The notes under the pieces were generated by a model, which worked only from the letters and a program-made list of their open reading frames with translations, was not told where the DNA came from and did not search any database. From the NCBI GenBank assembly GCA_016205025.1, contig JACQJO010000029.1:1-64000 (forward strand): a DNA stretch of 64,000 nucleotides. Direction: 5' to 3'. The translations under genes and the position numbers were made by a program. The first letter of the stretch is position 1; each line of letters starts with the position of its first letter. Source of the DNA: Elusimicrobiota bacterium. Lineage in GTDB: Bacteria > Elusimicrobiota > Elusimicrobia > JACQPE01. Shown here in pieces: positions 48,345 to 58,259 of the stretch.

Positions 48345-48645
48345 CCTCTTCCTCCAGGGGGGCCGTCGCAGGCGGACGGCCGTGGCCGTTTTTGACTTTC
48401 TCGTAAGTCTTGGTGCAGACGTAGCCTGTGAAAATGACGGACACGACGCCGCCTGTCACAGTGATCGCGGTGGGGATGGTTTCGGGGTGGTGAAGGATGG
48501 CGTAAACGCAGATCCAAACGTAAAGGCTCATATAAATCCAGTTCCAAAGGGCGCGCAAGGACTTCATGTCTCGCGCCAGATTTTGGGCGAAATCCATCTT
48601 GACCGCTTTGCTGGCCGCGCTGACGGCGAATTGAACCAACCGCAT
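48328..48645 (-). CDS. Holin-like small membrane protein
   Basis: 105 aa with two hydrophobic helices (about 36-52, ALWNWIYMSLYVWICVYAIL region, and about 58-80) and a charged C-terminal tail (LEEEGETGD). Located directly after the amidase gene, its size and topology fit a phage holin. Confidence 0.6.
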   Translation of the reverse strand: MRLVQFAVSAASKAVKMDFAQNLARDMKSLRALWNWIYMSLYVWICVYAILHHPETIPTAITVTGGVVSVIFTGYVCTKTYEKVKNGHGRPPATAPLEEEGETGD

Positions 48646-48647
48646 CT

Positions 48648-49223
48648 TTACAACTCGCTCCTGAACAAATCCATATCCCAGCGGCTACCGGGACAGCTTT
48701 TTTGACGCGGCACGCCCAGCTTGTCGAAAACTTCCCTGTGGCCGATGACGTGGCTGGCTGGAATTTGAAACGCCTCCATAAAAGTTTTGGTAAGGCGCAG
48801 ATTGAAGTCCCAATGCTCCGGCGTTGGCGGCTCAATATCGAAATTGCCGATCGCGCAGAGCCCAAGGTATTGCTCATTGAACTGATTGGATGCGCCCTTG
48901 ACCCCAGCATGGGCTCCGATCATGCTAAGCGGCCGACCCCAATGAAAAACAACCTGCCCATTGGCCCACTCGGTGCCTCCGTGGTAACCCACGTCTTTCC
49001 AGGGCTTAAGGAATGATTTGCCTTGATTGAGACGCAGCCTTTTTTCAAATTCTTCGGCGGTTACAATCTGTCCGTCTATACGGTAAGAAGTATGGAAACG
49101 GACGATGGCTTGCCAGTTGAGACCGGGGCCATCTGGTGTTGCGGAGTGGTGCAAGACGATTCCCTTCCAATGACGCGATTTGGCAAGGTCTATGGGGATA
49201 TCGAGCTTTAATTTATCCGGCAT
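48648..49223 (-). CDS. N-acetylmuramoyl-L-alanine amidase (endolysin)
   Basis: 191 aa from the ATG at 49223 (GATGAGG upstream). Amidase_2/PGRP fold: KGIVLHHSATPDG (first zinc His, about 20-32), YHGGTEWANGQVVFHWGRPL, QYLGLCAIGNFD, ASHVIGHREVF (second zinc His) and KSCPGSRWDM with the final ligand. It cleaves peptidoglycan amide bonds at lysis. It lies between XhlA-like and holin-like genes. Confidence 0.9.
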   Translation of the reverse strand: MPDKLKLDIPIDLAKSRHWKGIVLHHSATPDGPGLNWQAIVRFHTSYRIDGQIVTAEEFEKRLRLNQGKSFLKPWKDVGYHGGTEWANGQVVFHWGRPLSMIGAHAGVKGASNQFNEQYLGLCAIGNFDIEPPTPEHWDFNLRLTKTFMEAFQIPASHVIGHREVFDKLGVPRQKSCPGSRWDMDLFRSEL

Positions 49224-49225
49224 GA

Positions 49226-49495
49226 TTACCTCATCAGGGCATAGACAATAGCCAGTACGGAGCCGAGGCCAATAAGTCCCAACAGCGGCGCGAATATCCA
49301 CGCCCCAACTGTTTTGAAAAAATTAAGCTCCACTTTCATAGCTGCTATGTCCTTGGCGTGGTTGCCCATGTATTTTTCAAGCTCCACAAAGGAGCTCCGC
49401 AAAATGGAAATTTCCTCAAGGACCCTGTCGGTCTTGGCCTCGAGAGAGGAGAGGCGTTCCGGTGTTGTGTACCCATCTTCACTCATGAGATTCAA
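49226..49495 (-). CDS. XhlA-like coiled-coil membrane protein
   Basis: 89 aa: an N-terminal coiled coil (ERLSSLEAKTDRVLEEISIL) and a C-terminal TM helix (WIFAPLLGLIGLGSVLAIVY). The layout is that of XhlA/hemolysin-type phage proteins that act with holin and amidase. It overlaps its upstream neighbour by 4 bases. Confidence 0.65.
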   Translation of the reverse strand: MNLMSEDGYTTPERLSSLEAKTDRVLEEISILRSSFVELEKYMGNHAKDIAAMKVELNFFKTVGAWIFAPLLGLIGLGSVLAIVYALMR

Positions 49496-49899
49496 ACCTC
49501 CAGGTAGTTGACGACGTAGAAAGCTCTTTCGCTTCCCTGAAAGGCGACGTTCTGCACTTCGAGTTTCTCTCCGACAGCACCCTCCTGGCGCATGGGAACG
49601 TAGCCGGACTGGTCATTGACCCAGACTTTATGGATTACGCGCCCGCCCAAAAGTACTTGGGCCCCCTGGGTGGTATCCGGCTGTTGGGCAATAGCCACGC
49701 CTTTAACGATCAATCTCTTGCCTAAGGCGGGCACAACCAAGTCTTCTTTTCCGCCGCCCATTTTTTCCCTGGCCGCTGTCAAAAAATGCTCTCCTGCTGG
49801 CAGGGGCTTAAGGACTGAAACGCGCCGCACCTCTCCATTTTCCTCATAGAGAACCGTCGGGGTCCTGTTATCGTCTCGCAATGCTTGTTCGTTTGGCAT
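49492..49899 (-). CDS. Prophage structural/hypothetical protein
   Basis: A 135-aa soluble, beta-rich protein (VLYEENGEVRRVSVL, GGRVIHKVWVNDQSGYVP, ERAFYVVNYLEV). No known motif. It lies between the large tail protein and lysis genes; a small tail accessory protein is likely from position. Confidence 0.5.
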   Translation of the reverse strand: MPNEQALRDDNRTPTVLYEENGEVRRVSVLKPLPAGEHFLTAAREKMGGGKEDLVVPALGKRLIVKGVAIAQQPDTTQGAQVLLGGRVIHKVWVNDQSGYVPMRQEGAVGEKLEVQNVAFQGSERAFYVVNYLEV

Positions 49900-49912
49900 T
49901 TTGCATTCCCTC

Positions 49913-52900
49913 CTAAACTTCAGTCATTTCCGATTCCAATGTGTGGCCCGCGCCTTTGACGACGTCCGTATAGGGGAAGGTTATCTCTTCCACCCTCCAG
50001 GCAACGTCAAAGAAGTCGCGGGTCATAAATTTGGGCTCAGGCCAGAAAGTGACCAGGGGGTTCTCGCGGAATACCTTAAGGATTTGGTCTTTAAGTTCCT
50101 GGGGCAACTGAGTCGCCTGCCAGCGGCTTGAGTATTTATCCCTGCCCCTGAATACAATCAGCTTGCCTCCCAGCGCCCTCATCTGGCCGGATTCCACCAG
50201 CTCCCTTTTGGGTTCATAGCGGTCAAAGCCTGGGAGAGCCAAAAGCAGACTGCCTGCAAGAATCTCTCCGATCTTTTTCTTTTCATTGGGCACCTGGCTT
50301 GAGAAAATCTGTATTTCGATGAGGGCGACCGGGAAAGGATCGAAGCGGATGATCGCGTCCGGTGTGAGAATTTCTCCCTTAAAAACCACCTTGCTTTGGG
50401 AAAAACCCAGCCGGTGCAGTTCCACTTGGATGCTGCCGATGTTGGTGTTAAGGAAAATCAGACTGTCTATGGTTTCCTCAAACGGCTGACCGTTCTTTTT
50501 AAGATGCAGGGTGTAAAACCAGATGACGTTAAAGCCTTCCTGCCCGCTTGTAGATTCCCATTGCGTGGTTGGGTCTCCGTCAAAGGCAAGCGGGGCACTC
50601 GCTTGCCCTTCGGAGGTATTGCCTGTGTTAATCCCCGAAGCCACTGCCTGGGCTTCAGACGTGATGGGATCAAGGGAGAAAATGACGGGATTGTCCTCGA
50701 TCAAGGGCTCGATCTCCCAGGACAAAAACTGAATCTCCGGCCCAGGCGAGGCGGAAAACATCACAAGTTCAACCTCGATGAGGGAGCCCGGGGCAACAGC
50801 TAGGCTGACATCGTTGCCATTGACGTTCGGAACGAAACGCGAGGTTTCCTTGAAAGATGAGGCAAGCAACTCTTCCAGCGTATCTCCCGACCTGGCTTTA
50901 AGGATGACTTCGCCGGGATCGAACTGGATGTTAACCGTTGGGAGAACCTTTATCTTTCCCAGCCTTCCCTTGGCTCCCAGGCTATCACGGAAGCGGATGA
51001 ATCCGCTCGAGGCGCCAGTGACCGGAATATCCGTTTCAACGGAATCGTAGAGCTGGGTGGTGTTGGCGGGCATGAATGACGAGTCGCTATCTCCCAACAC
51101 CATCCAGGGCTGGCTATCGAAGATTTTTATGGGAAGTGAGGATGTTTGGAATCTAATCGCGCCTTCATCATCCTTGGCCTTGATGACAAGTCCTCCGCCT
51201 GCAACCTCAACCTCAAAGGTCCACAATGTCGCTTCCTTGCCTGATGGAATGATCTGGTCGCCGGCTGCCGGGCTCCACTGCCCAGTCGCCTGATTCCACC
51301 CAACGAATGTTCCATCGTTTCTTAAAGCCACCAGCCCCAAGCGATGTTGGCCGTCGCCTGTTCTTGACCAGCGGATGATGATGGTGTGGTGGGTATCGGA
51401 TGAGGGGCTGCCTCCAAAGCGGATATCGAAAGTGGTGGGCAGGCTGGGTTTGTTATAAATAGCGAAGACGTTAAAAAAGAAATTCGTTCCCACTGGCAGA
51501 GCAAAGGGATTGTCCACCTTCCAGCGGACCGTGGCCTTGAAGCTCGTGGGGATTGATGATTTTTTAACAAGGATCGCGTCCGAGTCCGTAGAGAGGATCT
51601 CCATCCTCAAAAATCCCAAAGAGGCAAAGGCGTTAGCGTTTCTCTGGTAAACCTCCCAATGCGGCTCGATCACGAACTGGTCAAAAAGGTCTTGAAATAC
51701 TGGGGCAATCTTGGCCGTTCCATCCTCGATACGGATTGAGGCGGATTTCTCCACCGCCTGCGCCCAGTCATCGTTGGACTGGATATGCCGCCTATAGGTT
51801 AAAGTCGGCTTTTTCTCCTCAACAATAACCTGTTGCTCTCCAACGGAAAACTCCAGAAAGTAGCCCTCCAGTATCGGCGATGGAGAGGCCGCGATCAGCG
51901 TGAGCTTGGTTTCAAAAAACTTGGCCTGGGGGATATTAAGAAGAGCCTTCTCAAATTGATTTTGCGGATTTCCCGGATCAAAGGAACCGGATTGGGTGGC
52001 GATGGATGATCCGAAGGAGGCCGCCTCAAGCTCAGCCACCGTGTTTCCTGATCTTAAGCGCACCTCAATCCTGTCTCCTGCCGCTGGCAGGGAACGCTTC
52101 ATTTCAAAGTTTGAAAGCGTGGTGGGCACGCCAAAGGAATGCCTAAGCCTAAGGAATCCCTGGGAAACCGCAATGGGCAGGAAGAGATTAAAGTAATCAA
52201 AACGCAACTCGGCTGTCTTAAGTAAGCCGCCATTGATCAAGTCGCTTCTCTGGGGTCCCAGCTCAAGGAAGTAGCTGCCTGATAGGGTTCTGATTGCGGG
52301 GCTTTCCGTGGACTCAAACAAAACTTCCTGGGTGTTGAAAGGATTGGTCGCCTTGACGATGATCCCGCCGCTTACGCCTTTTTTGACGCTGATGATGGCA
52401 TCCACCTCAAAGGTGATATTGCTCGCGTCCCTGACCAGGCTTCCACTTAAAAGCGGCCAGCTTGCGCTACCCAAGACATGGGTGTTGCCGTCAGCGCCAT
52501 AAACCACGGGCTTAAACGCGGCCGGCCTATTGGATGATGAGTTTTCCCACTGGATGATCAACTCCCAGATGGCCTTATTCTTCCAAGCGGTGTCTTCAGT
52601 TAAAATCTTGTCGCCCTGGAGAATCCCCAGCGCGAACTCTCCTGTACCGGTCTGCAAGGTGCCTTCCGTAAAAAGCCGCAGGTTGAGCCTGAACTCCGCC
52701 TCGATGTCGGTTAGATCCTGGTTGTAGAGGGCATGCTTATGCCCCGGCGCTGAAGGGCTGTAGCGGAACACGAGACGCCCTTCGGTTTCGAAGGGATGAG
52801 GATCTGGAACGACCTCGGCCGTATAAATCTTGAAATAGAAATCGGTGACGGGAATGAGGGTGTCCCGCCATTCATTGGCTCCCTTGTCAAAACGCCAGGC

Positions 52901-53545
52901 CTTCCCTCCTGCGTAGGAATTATCCGTGGCTCCTCCCCAGGAGGCGAATCTAAACGGGCTCTCAGGATAAATGGCGCGAAGCACTAAAGCGTATTGACCG
53001 GCATTGAGATTGACGGGGCTAGGTAAGGTGAATTTCAGCCAATACCAGCCTCCGCCGATAGCCTGGGCATCATCCCACCAACTCTGAATTTCGCCAGCAG
53101 GCGGGTGTATCCATTTGGTTTTAGAGGCAAGAACCGTTCCCGAAGGCTTGCCGTTGACATCCAAGGTCTGAATCTCCAGACGCACTCCGGTTCCAGGGCC
53201 CACGTCATAGAGATTGATCTCCTGCATGGGAAGCCAGATGGTGCTGACATTGGCTTGGCTCGCCAGGGTAATGGCTTGGGCCAGATCGCCGAACAAAGAT
53301 GAGACATTGAGATTGGCGTAGTTGAAGGTGGCCAGGGAATCGAAAGACTCCGCGGCCGAGTAAGACTCGCTCGTGGTGTTTAGATGGGTCACCCATTTGG
53401 CGTCTCTGACCCCATCCTGAAAGTCATCTGCCAGCTGGAATTGCCCGGTGCCCACCCGCACCCCGTCTGGGGCGATGCTGATTCCAGATTGCTCGATAGC
53501 CTGCTGCCAGTCTGACGGGGTTTGGAAATTTAACCTTGGCATCAA
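49913..53545 (-). CDS. Large phage tail/receptor-binding protein with internal duplication
   Basis: 1210 aa, beta-rich. Two related modules: residues about 10-575 start DWQQAIEQSGISI, contain QGFLRLRHSFG near 465 and end with RSGNTVAELEAASF; residues about 590-985 start DWAQAVEKSASI, contain SGFLRFRDSLG near 852 and end with RSGDTLEELLASSF. A further discoidin-like part (about 985-1080, ASAPLAFDGDPTTQWEST) suggests carbohydrate binding. It overlaps the 924-aa gene by 4 bases. Predicted distal tail fibre or adhesin. Confidence 0.65.
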   Translation of the reverse strand: MMPRLNFQTPSDWQQAIEQSGISIAPDGVRVGTGQFQLADDFQDGVRDAKWVTHLNTTSESYSAAESFDSLATFNYANLNVSSLFGDLAQAITLASQANVSTIWLPMQEINLYDVGPGTGVRLEIQTLDVNGKPSGTVLASKTKWIHPPAGEIQSWWDDAQAIGGGWYWLKFTLPSPVNLNAGQYALVLRAIYPESPFRFASWGGATDNSYAGGKAWRFDKGANEWRDTLIPVTDFYFKIYTAEVVPDPHPFETEGRLVFRYSPSAPGHKHALYNQDLTDIEAEFRLNLRLFTEGTLQTGTGEFALGILQGDKILTEDTAWKNKAIWELIIQWENSSSNRPAAFKPVVYGADGNTHVLGSASWPLLSGSLVRDASNITFEVDAIISVKKGVSGGIIVKATNPFNTQEVLFESTESPAIRTLSGSYFLELGPQRSDLINGGLLKTAELRFDYFNLFLPIAVSQGFLRLRHSFGVPTTLSNFEMKRSLPAAGDRIEVRLRSGNTVAELEAASFGSSIATQSGSFDPGNPQNQFEKALLNIPQAKFFETKLTLIAASPSPILEGYFLEFSVGEQQVIVEEKKPTLTYRRHIQSNDDWAQAVEKSASIRIEDGTAKIAPVFQDLFDQFVIEPHWEVYQRNANAFASLGFLRMEILSTDSDAILVKKSSIPTSFKATVRWKVDNPFALPVGTNFFFNVFAIYNKPSLPTTFDIRFGGSPSSDTHHTIIIRWSRTGDGQHRLGLVALRNDGTFVGWNQATGQWSPAAGDQIIPSGKEATLWTFEVEVAGGGLVIKAKDDEGAIRFQTSSLPIKIFDSQPWMVLGDSDSSFMPANTTQLYDSVETDIPVTGASSGFIRFRDSLGAKGRLGKIKVLPTVNIQFDPGEVILKARSGDTLEELLASSFKETSRFVPNVNGNDVSLAVAPGSLIEVELVMFSASPGPEIQFLSWEIEPLIEDNPVIFSLDPITSEAQAVASGINTGNTSEGQASAPLAFDGDPTTQWESTSGQEGFNVIWFYTLHLKKNGQPFEETIDSLIFLNTNIGSIQVELHRLGFSQSKVVFKGEILTPDAIIRFDPFPVALIEIQIFSSQVPNEKKKIGEILAGSLLLALPGFDRYEPKRELVESGQMRALGGKLIVFRGRDKYSSRWQATQLPQELKDQILKVFRENPLVTFWPEPKFMTRDFFDVAWRVEEITFPYTDVVKGAGHTLESEMTEV

Positions 53546-56316
53546 ACCTCCAGGAGATCCAACTCCGTCTTAAATCCCATGAGGTCATGGGCGATGCCTA
53601 GCACCCTTGCGTCAAAGACCTGCGCGATCCTGCGGGGATCGCTGATATCAAAACGCACTCGATCCCCGAGCTCCATCTCCGGCAAAAAACGGACAACGGC
53701 TGTAGCCCTTCTTTTGGGCTCCTTGTACCGGCTGAAATAACGCTTGGCCAGAACCTTGGAGAGATCAACGTCCGTTTCAAAGACAAGACTGCCGCCGCCG
53801 ACATTCAAGGCCCTGACTCCGAACCTCGCGTTTGAGCTTGGCGCAGAATCTCCCTCGCTTTGGGAATCCGCGATGGCAACAAATTGCCCGAAGCTGGCCC
53901 GGATGCTATTGAAAATCCTGTCCCAGCCTGGGGAGAATGATTGAACGGAGAGAACGTTCGAGGAATCCAAAACAAGGGCGGCCTGCGCGAATGTGCTCTT
54001 GTTCCTGAAGAAGAATCTGCCCTCGCCGTCTAATCCGATCTCAAAATCAGCAAGTCTCGCCATTTCCTTGATCACGTCCAAGACCGATCTGCCCCCATAA
54101 TTAGCCATTGAAAGAAGAACCGTGCTTGTGGAAACAATGAATGTGCTTGAGTTGTGCGCGGGAGCGTTGGGGCCGGATGTGTTAAGGAGAGTGATAAAAA
54201 TCAGACGGGTAGGCATGGCGAACCCCTGCGTCACCGCGAAATCATCCGTCCTGATCGTGTCGCCTGGTCCTCTCGCTTGATAAAAGCTGAAACCAGAAAT
54301 TGAAGGCGCTTCCGCAGCGCTAAAAAAAGAAATGCCGCCGTCATTGCTGGCAAAAGAGGCAAGCCAGGTGTCCCAGGAGAGAACATCCGCACCACCGTCA
54401 ACCAAGGGTGAGATGGCCAAGGCGGGAAGCCAGAGTTTCTTTAAGACGAAAGGCTGGGATTCCCCGGCATCTAAGAGCGCAATCCTCATTTTGATGAACC
54501 GGGGCGCATTTACATTAGTCCAACTGCCGACATTGCCTCCGATCGCAATCTCGGTTTCTCCCGAGTAGCTAAAATCATCCGCGCTCCAGCTCCAGAAAAA
54601 TCTGGCTCCCGAGCTTGCGCCTTGAAGCTCGGCAAAGAAGGGGCCCATCGTGGGGATGAGGTTAAAAAGGACTATGCCAGCCAGATGTGTCGAGTAATCA
54701 ACCTTGAGCGTTATCTCTCCTGCGGCAGGCCCAGAGCCGTTGGCGTTAAACCTAATGAAATCAACAAAGAGCCTGTTGTGGCCGATTGATTCCATGCGCA
54801 TACCGCCCAGTTGGGTGTCCGTGTGGGTTTGAAGAGTGCCGCTGGCCCGCTCCACGCCATCAATGTAGAGCCGCCAAATTCCGATGCTTAAAGAAGTCAA
54901 AACAAAATCAAGCCTGTAGACGTGGAATTGGGAAACGTCAACACTTATGCTCGGGCTTTCCGAGCTTCCGCTGACCACTTTACAGGAGGTGAGGTTCGGA
55001 AATTTCACCACAGCTCCCAGATTAGGACTGTCCGGCATGCCGCAGCCGAACCTGATCTCTCCGCTGATAACATCAGCCCTGAACCGCGTAAAAATGCTTC
55101 TTGAACCAGAAAATGAAATAGTCCCCTCGTTCCTCTGAGTGTTTAAGGCGTAGTAGCTCGCGTCAAACTGCCCTGTGTGCTGGATTCTTAAGACTCCGTT
55201 ATCCAGGGTTCTCTCCGGCAGGGCGCTGCCCGTGAAAAACTCCTGCCAGGGCATCGTCGCGTCGCCTTCCGCCTGGAAATATTCCTCGGCAGGTAGAAAG
55301 TCCGCTTCATACTGGGACGTCCATTTGGGATGGACTGCGTTGGGTACACGCTTTAAGTTGACGCGGCTCTTGATTAACGCGGTATTCCATTCTGTCTCTG
55401 TCTCAAATGGTTTAAGGGTGACGCGGCCATTGCCGGAGGGGCCGGAAGGCTCGGCCACGGCCTGGGCTCTCCTTAGGTCATAGCCTTGAAAATCCGTCAA
55501 CAGCGTATGCGCGATCTCCCGCTGGGCGGCCGGATCAAAGCGCACGATCTCAATGATTTGTTTTTCTATTTGCGGTACGGTAGCCAGGAGATCATTGACC
55601 GCCTCGTGAATTCTTAAATCTGTTTTCCATTTAAGATATACGGCGCGTATCTCGGCTCCGGAGGCTGGCGGCCCGCTTTTGAACTTGATGACCGCGCTCT
55701 GGGTGGGGTCATTTAAGCCTGTCACCGTGTAATCCAAGCCTGGTCTTGATACGTTGCCGCCGACTTTGACTTCAATCACCCGGCCAACCGGCTTTTGGGC
55801 CAAAGGAAAATCCGTCTTGTTTCCGTCTCCTGTGCCGATTAGTTCATTGGAAACGATAACGCCCGCCTTCTCCGCGTCAGCATCCTCAAGGATTTGGTCT
55901 AAAGAACGGATATTGAGCTCCAGGGTTGGCTTTCTGGAATCCTCGTTGATATCCTCGATGAGCCCGGTGAATACCGGGAAAATCTCGTCAACGCCGTTTG
56001 TTTCAAGCCCCAGGGAGATTCTGATCTTGGAGTGGAACCGCAGGAAGCCCTGGAAGCGTTCCGATGAGCCTTCGTCCCAGCGCCTGTCCGAGTTGTCCGT
56101 TTCAAACCTGATGTTAGAGGCCTTGAACTCGTTTAAGCTGTCGGTGTCGAGCTTCCAGGAGAGCCGATCCAAGCGGATGATCTCGGAGGTGATATTGATG
56201 GGTGAGGTTTCCCATCCTGAACCATCGGGGAGTCTGCGGAAAAGCTCCACTTTTCTTGCTGGCCTGAAGAAATTAGATTTTTGAACAGCCTGGTACTGCT
56301 GGGATATGCTTCTCAC
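53542..56316 (-). CDS. Phage distal tail / baseplate-like protein
   Basis: 924 aa. The N-terminal part (about 1-130, RKVELFRRLPDGSGWE, LDRLSWKLDTDSLNEF, GLIEDINEDSRKPTLEL) resembles tail-hub/baseplate domains. The centre (about 375-520) has laminin-G-like beta sheet segments (FTRFRADVISGEIRFGCG). The C-terminus again is hub-like (GRSVLDVIKEMARLADFEIGLD). It directly follows the tape-measure gene, as tail-tip proteins do. Exact family unassigned. Confidence 0.65.
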   Translation of the reverse strand: MRSISQQYQAVQKSNFFRPARKVELFRRLPDGSGWETSPINITSEIIRLDRLSWKLDTDSLNEFKASNIRFETDNSDRRWDEGSSERFQGFLRFHSKIRISLGLETNGVDEIFPVFTGLIEDINEDSRKPTLELNIRSLDQILEDADAEKAGVIVSNELIGTGDGNKTDFPLAQKPVGRVIEVKVGGNVSRPGLDYTVTGLNDPTQSAVIKFKSGPPASGAEIRAVYLKWKTDLRIHEAVNDLLATVPQIEKQIIEIVRFDPAAQREIAHTLLTDFQGYDLRRAQAVAEPSGPSGNGRVTLKPFETETEWNTALIKSRVNLKRVPNAVHPKWTSQYEADFLPAEEYFQAEGDATMPWQEFFTGSALPERTLDNGVLRIQHTGQFDASYYALNTQRNEGTISFSGSRSIFTRFRADVISGEIRFGCGMPDSPNLGAVVKFPNLTSCKVVSGSSESPSISVDVSQFHVYRLDFVLTSLSIGIWRLYIDGVERASGTLQTHTDTQLGGMRMESIGHNRLFVDFIRFNANGSGPAAGEITLKVDYSTHLAGIVLFNLIPTMGPFFAELQGASSGARFFWSWSADDFSYSGETEIAIGGNVGSWTNVNAPRFIKMRIALLDAGESQPFVLKKLWLPALAISPLVDGGADVLSWDTWLASFASNDGGISFFSAAEAPSISGFSFYQARGPGDTIRTDDFAVTQGFAMPTRLIFITLLNTSGPNAPAHNSSTFIVSTSTVLLSMANYGGRSVLDVIKEMARLADFEIGLDGEGRFFFRNKSTFAQAALVLDSSNVLSVQSFSPGWDRIFNSIRASFGQFVAIADSQSEGDSAPSSNARFGVRALNVGGGSLVFETDVDLSKVLAKRYFSRYKEPKRRATAVVRFLPEMELGDRVRFDISDPRRIAQVFDARVLGIAHDLMGFKTELDLLEV

Positions 56317-58256
56317 ACCGACTCCCTGACAAAACGCCCCTGCCTGGCCAGTATGGATTTAACGAGTTCCGCGCCCTCGGACGCCCCTGATCTCGTGATC
56401 TCGGAAATTCTGCGCATGATTTCCCGCGCCTGGTCATCGCCAAAGCCGGAAACCGTGATGTTGTTGGTTTGGGTGATGTTGATTTCGATGTTGGATGGCG
56501 CAGCACCTCCTAAACGGTTAAGCGGAATAACCGCCTCAGGGCCCGCCTCGCCGATCAAGCCGAGCGTGGGCCGGGTGACCACTCCTCCTTCCTGGAACTT
56601 GATCCCCTTAAAAATGGAGGCGGCTACTCCGGCAAAAACCCCGACCGCGCCGGCGGCTCCCAAGCCTGCGGCGGCCCCCGCCACTCCCTGGGCCGCGCTT
56701 CTGGCTATCGCGGCTTCAATGGCCACGCGGGTGAAAGTTTCAATGGCGGTCCTAAGCACGGTATTAAACACCGATTTCATGGCCGCCTCGAATGTCTTGC
56801 CATCCAAAATCATGTCCGCCACCGCGTCTCCCACGGCATTAGCCATTGATTGCGAAACCTGCTTGGCTGCCTGTTCTATTTCTGAAAGCTGTTTCTTCTG
56901 CTCCTCGGCGGCCTCGTTGAATTTAAGAATCGCGGCTTCAGTGGCGTTGAGCTTGGCTTGCAGAAGCTCATCCTCCGTGATCAAACTCTTGGCTTTGAGT
57001 TCATCCAGTGCTCTAAATCTCTCCTCTTTCTCCAGCTCGATCAAAAGCCTTTTTGATTCTAGAGTTTCACCTTCAAGCTCCAGCCTCTCGGCATCCAGGC
57101 GCACCAAAACCTCATGAGCATCCTCCGCCGCCTTCTTTTTCTCCTCGGCCTCTTTTCTAGACTTCTCGATGGAGTCCTCCGTGACACGGGCTTTGATCGT
57201 TCCTTCGTTCTGGATGGTTCTTATTCTTTGTTTGGAAAATCTTTCTTCCAGCTCAACAATCTGGTTACCTGTCTCCTCCGCGATGGCCGCAATCTGATCT
57301 TCTGCCTGGCGGCTGATTTCCGGCAACTTCCCAAAGTTAAGAGTGAATACCGCCTTAACCTCCTCGCCCAAAGCCTTAATGTGGACAAGCGATCGCGCCG
57401 CAAAATCAGCGATCACGATTCCCAAAAACTCGAAAACTTTAGCCCCCTGCTCCACGATGCCCAACAGAAAACGAAAAGCCGGCAGGACCCCTGTCCCCAC
57501 GGTTTCTTGAAAGTCGGAAAGCCTGTTTCTTGTGACAGCCAGTTCTTTGGCAAAACCTTTTTCTGTTTCCGCAGCTCCCAGGAATCTTTTAGAGAGAGCG
57601 TCAATGACTTCCTGGGCTGTTTTGGCATCTCCAATGAAAGCGCCGAATTCGAGCTTCAAAGAGCGCAGCCTCGTGGCGTCGCCATTTAAGATGGGGCCCA
57701 GCAGGTCGAGAATCGAGTTTAAGTCCTTGCCTGATGCCGATGCCAGGCCGAAGGCCAAACGCGCGGCTTGCATGGACTGTCCTAAATCTCCTGTCACGCG
57801 GGTCAATCTTCCCAGAGCCTCGAAGGTCTGGGTATCGGAAAATCTGGTCAGGGCCTGCTGCTCTTGGGCGAAAGCGACGATGCGCTCTTTTTCTTTTGCG
57901 AATGAGCTTCCCGTGGCATCCACCGCAAAGCCCAGACGTCTTAAAGCCTCTTCTTCCTCAAGGGCTGCCTGTGCAGATTCTTTGAAAAAAGCGACTACGC
58001 CGGCAACGGTTGCGAACCCCAAGAGCTGCTGGGTCAACTGCTGGCTGGCTTGCTGGAGCGCAGTTACAGAATCCGCCGCTTGCTTGGCTTTTGGAGGGAT
58101 TTTTTTGAAACCTTCCTCTGCCTTGTTGGTGGCATCGAAAATGTCCTTGGCGAAGCGGTCCGATTTGAGTGCGGCCTCCAGCATCTCTTTGGAAAGCCTC
58201 TGAATGGTGGGCGATGCTTTATCTACCGCCTCAAAAGTTAATTCAAGTCCTGGCAA
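56313..58256 (-). CDS. Phage tail tape measure protein
   Basis: A 647-aa long helical protein: N-terminal coiled coil, a hydrophobic stretch (about 70-90, LLGFATVAGVVAFF), a long Glu/Lys-rich coiled coil (about 325-480), Ala/Gly-rich membrane-like segments (about 530-565), and the typical C-terminal block FQEGGVVTRPTLGLIGEAGP (about 567-586). It determines tail length and helps genome entry. It is short for a siphophage tape measure, implying a tail of modest length. Confidence 0.88.
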   Translation of the reverse strand: MPGLELTFEAVDKASPTIQRLSKEMLEAALKSDRFAKDIFDATNKAEEGFKKIPPKAKQAADSVTALQQASQQLTQQLLGFATVAGVVAFFKESAQAALEEEEALRRLGFAVDATGSSFAKEKERIVAFAQEQQALTRFSDTQTFEALGRLTRVTGDLGQSMQAARLAFGLASASGKDLNSILDLLGPILNGDATRLRSLKLEFGAFIGDAKTAQEVIDALSKRFLGAAETEKGFAKELAVTRNRLSDFQETVGTGVLPAFRFLLGIVEQGAKVFEFLGIVIADFAARSLVHIKALGEEVKAVFTLNFGKLPEISRQAEDQIAAIAEETGNQIVELEERFSKQRIRTIQNEGTIKARVTEDSIEKSRKEAEEKKKAAEDAHEVLVRLDAERLELEGETLESKRLLIELEKEERFRALDELKAKSLITEDELLQAKLNATEAAILKFNEAAEEQKKQLSEIEQAAKQVSQSMANAVGDAVADMILDGKTFEAAMKSVFNTVLRTAIETFTRVAIEAAIARSAAQGVAGAAAGLGAAGAVGVFAGVAASIFKGIKFQEGGVVTRPTLGLIGEAGPEAVIPLNRLGGAAPSNIEINITQTNNITVSGFGDDQAREIMRRISEITRSGASEGAELVKSILARQGRFVRESV

Positions 58257-58259
58257 TGG

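Noticed and set aside
55754-56284. 176-codon plus-strand frame
   Set aside because: Ser-rich antisense frame fully within the 924-aa phage tail gene.
57532-58203. 223-codon plus-strand frame
   Set aside because: Antisense to the tape measure gene; Ser/Ala/Lys-rich composition mirrors the helical gene on the other strand.
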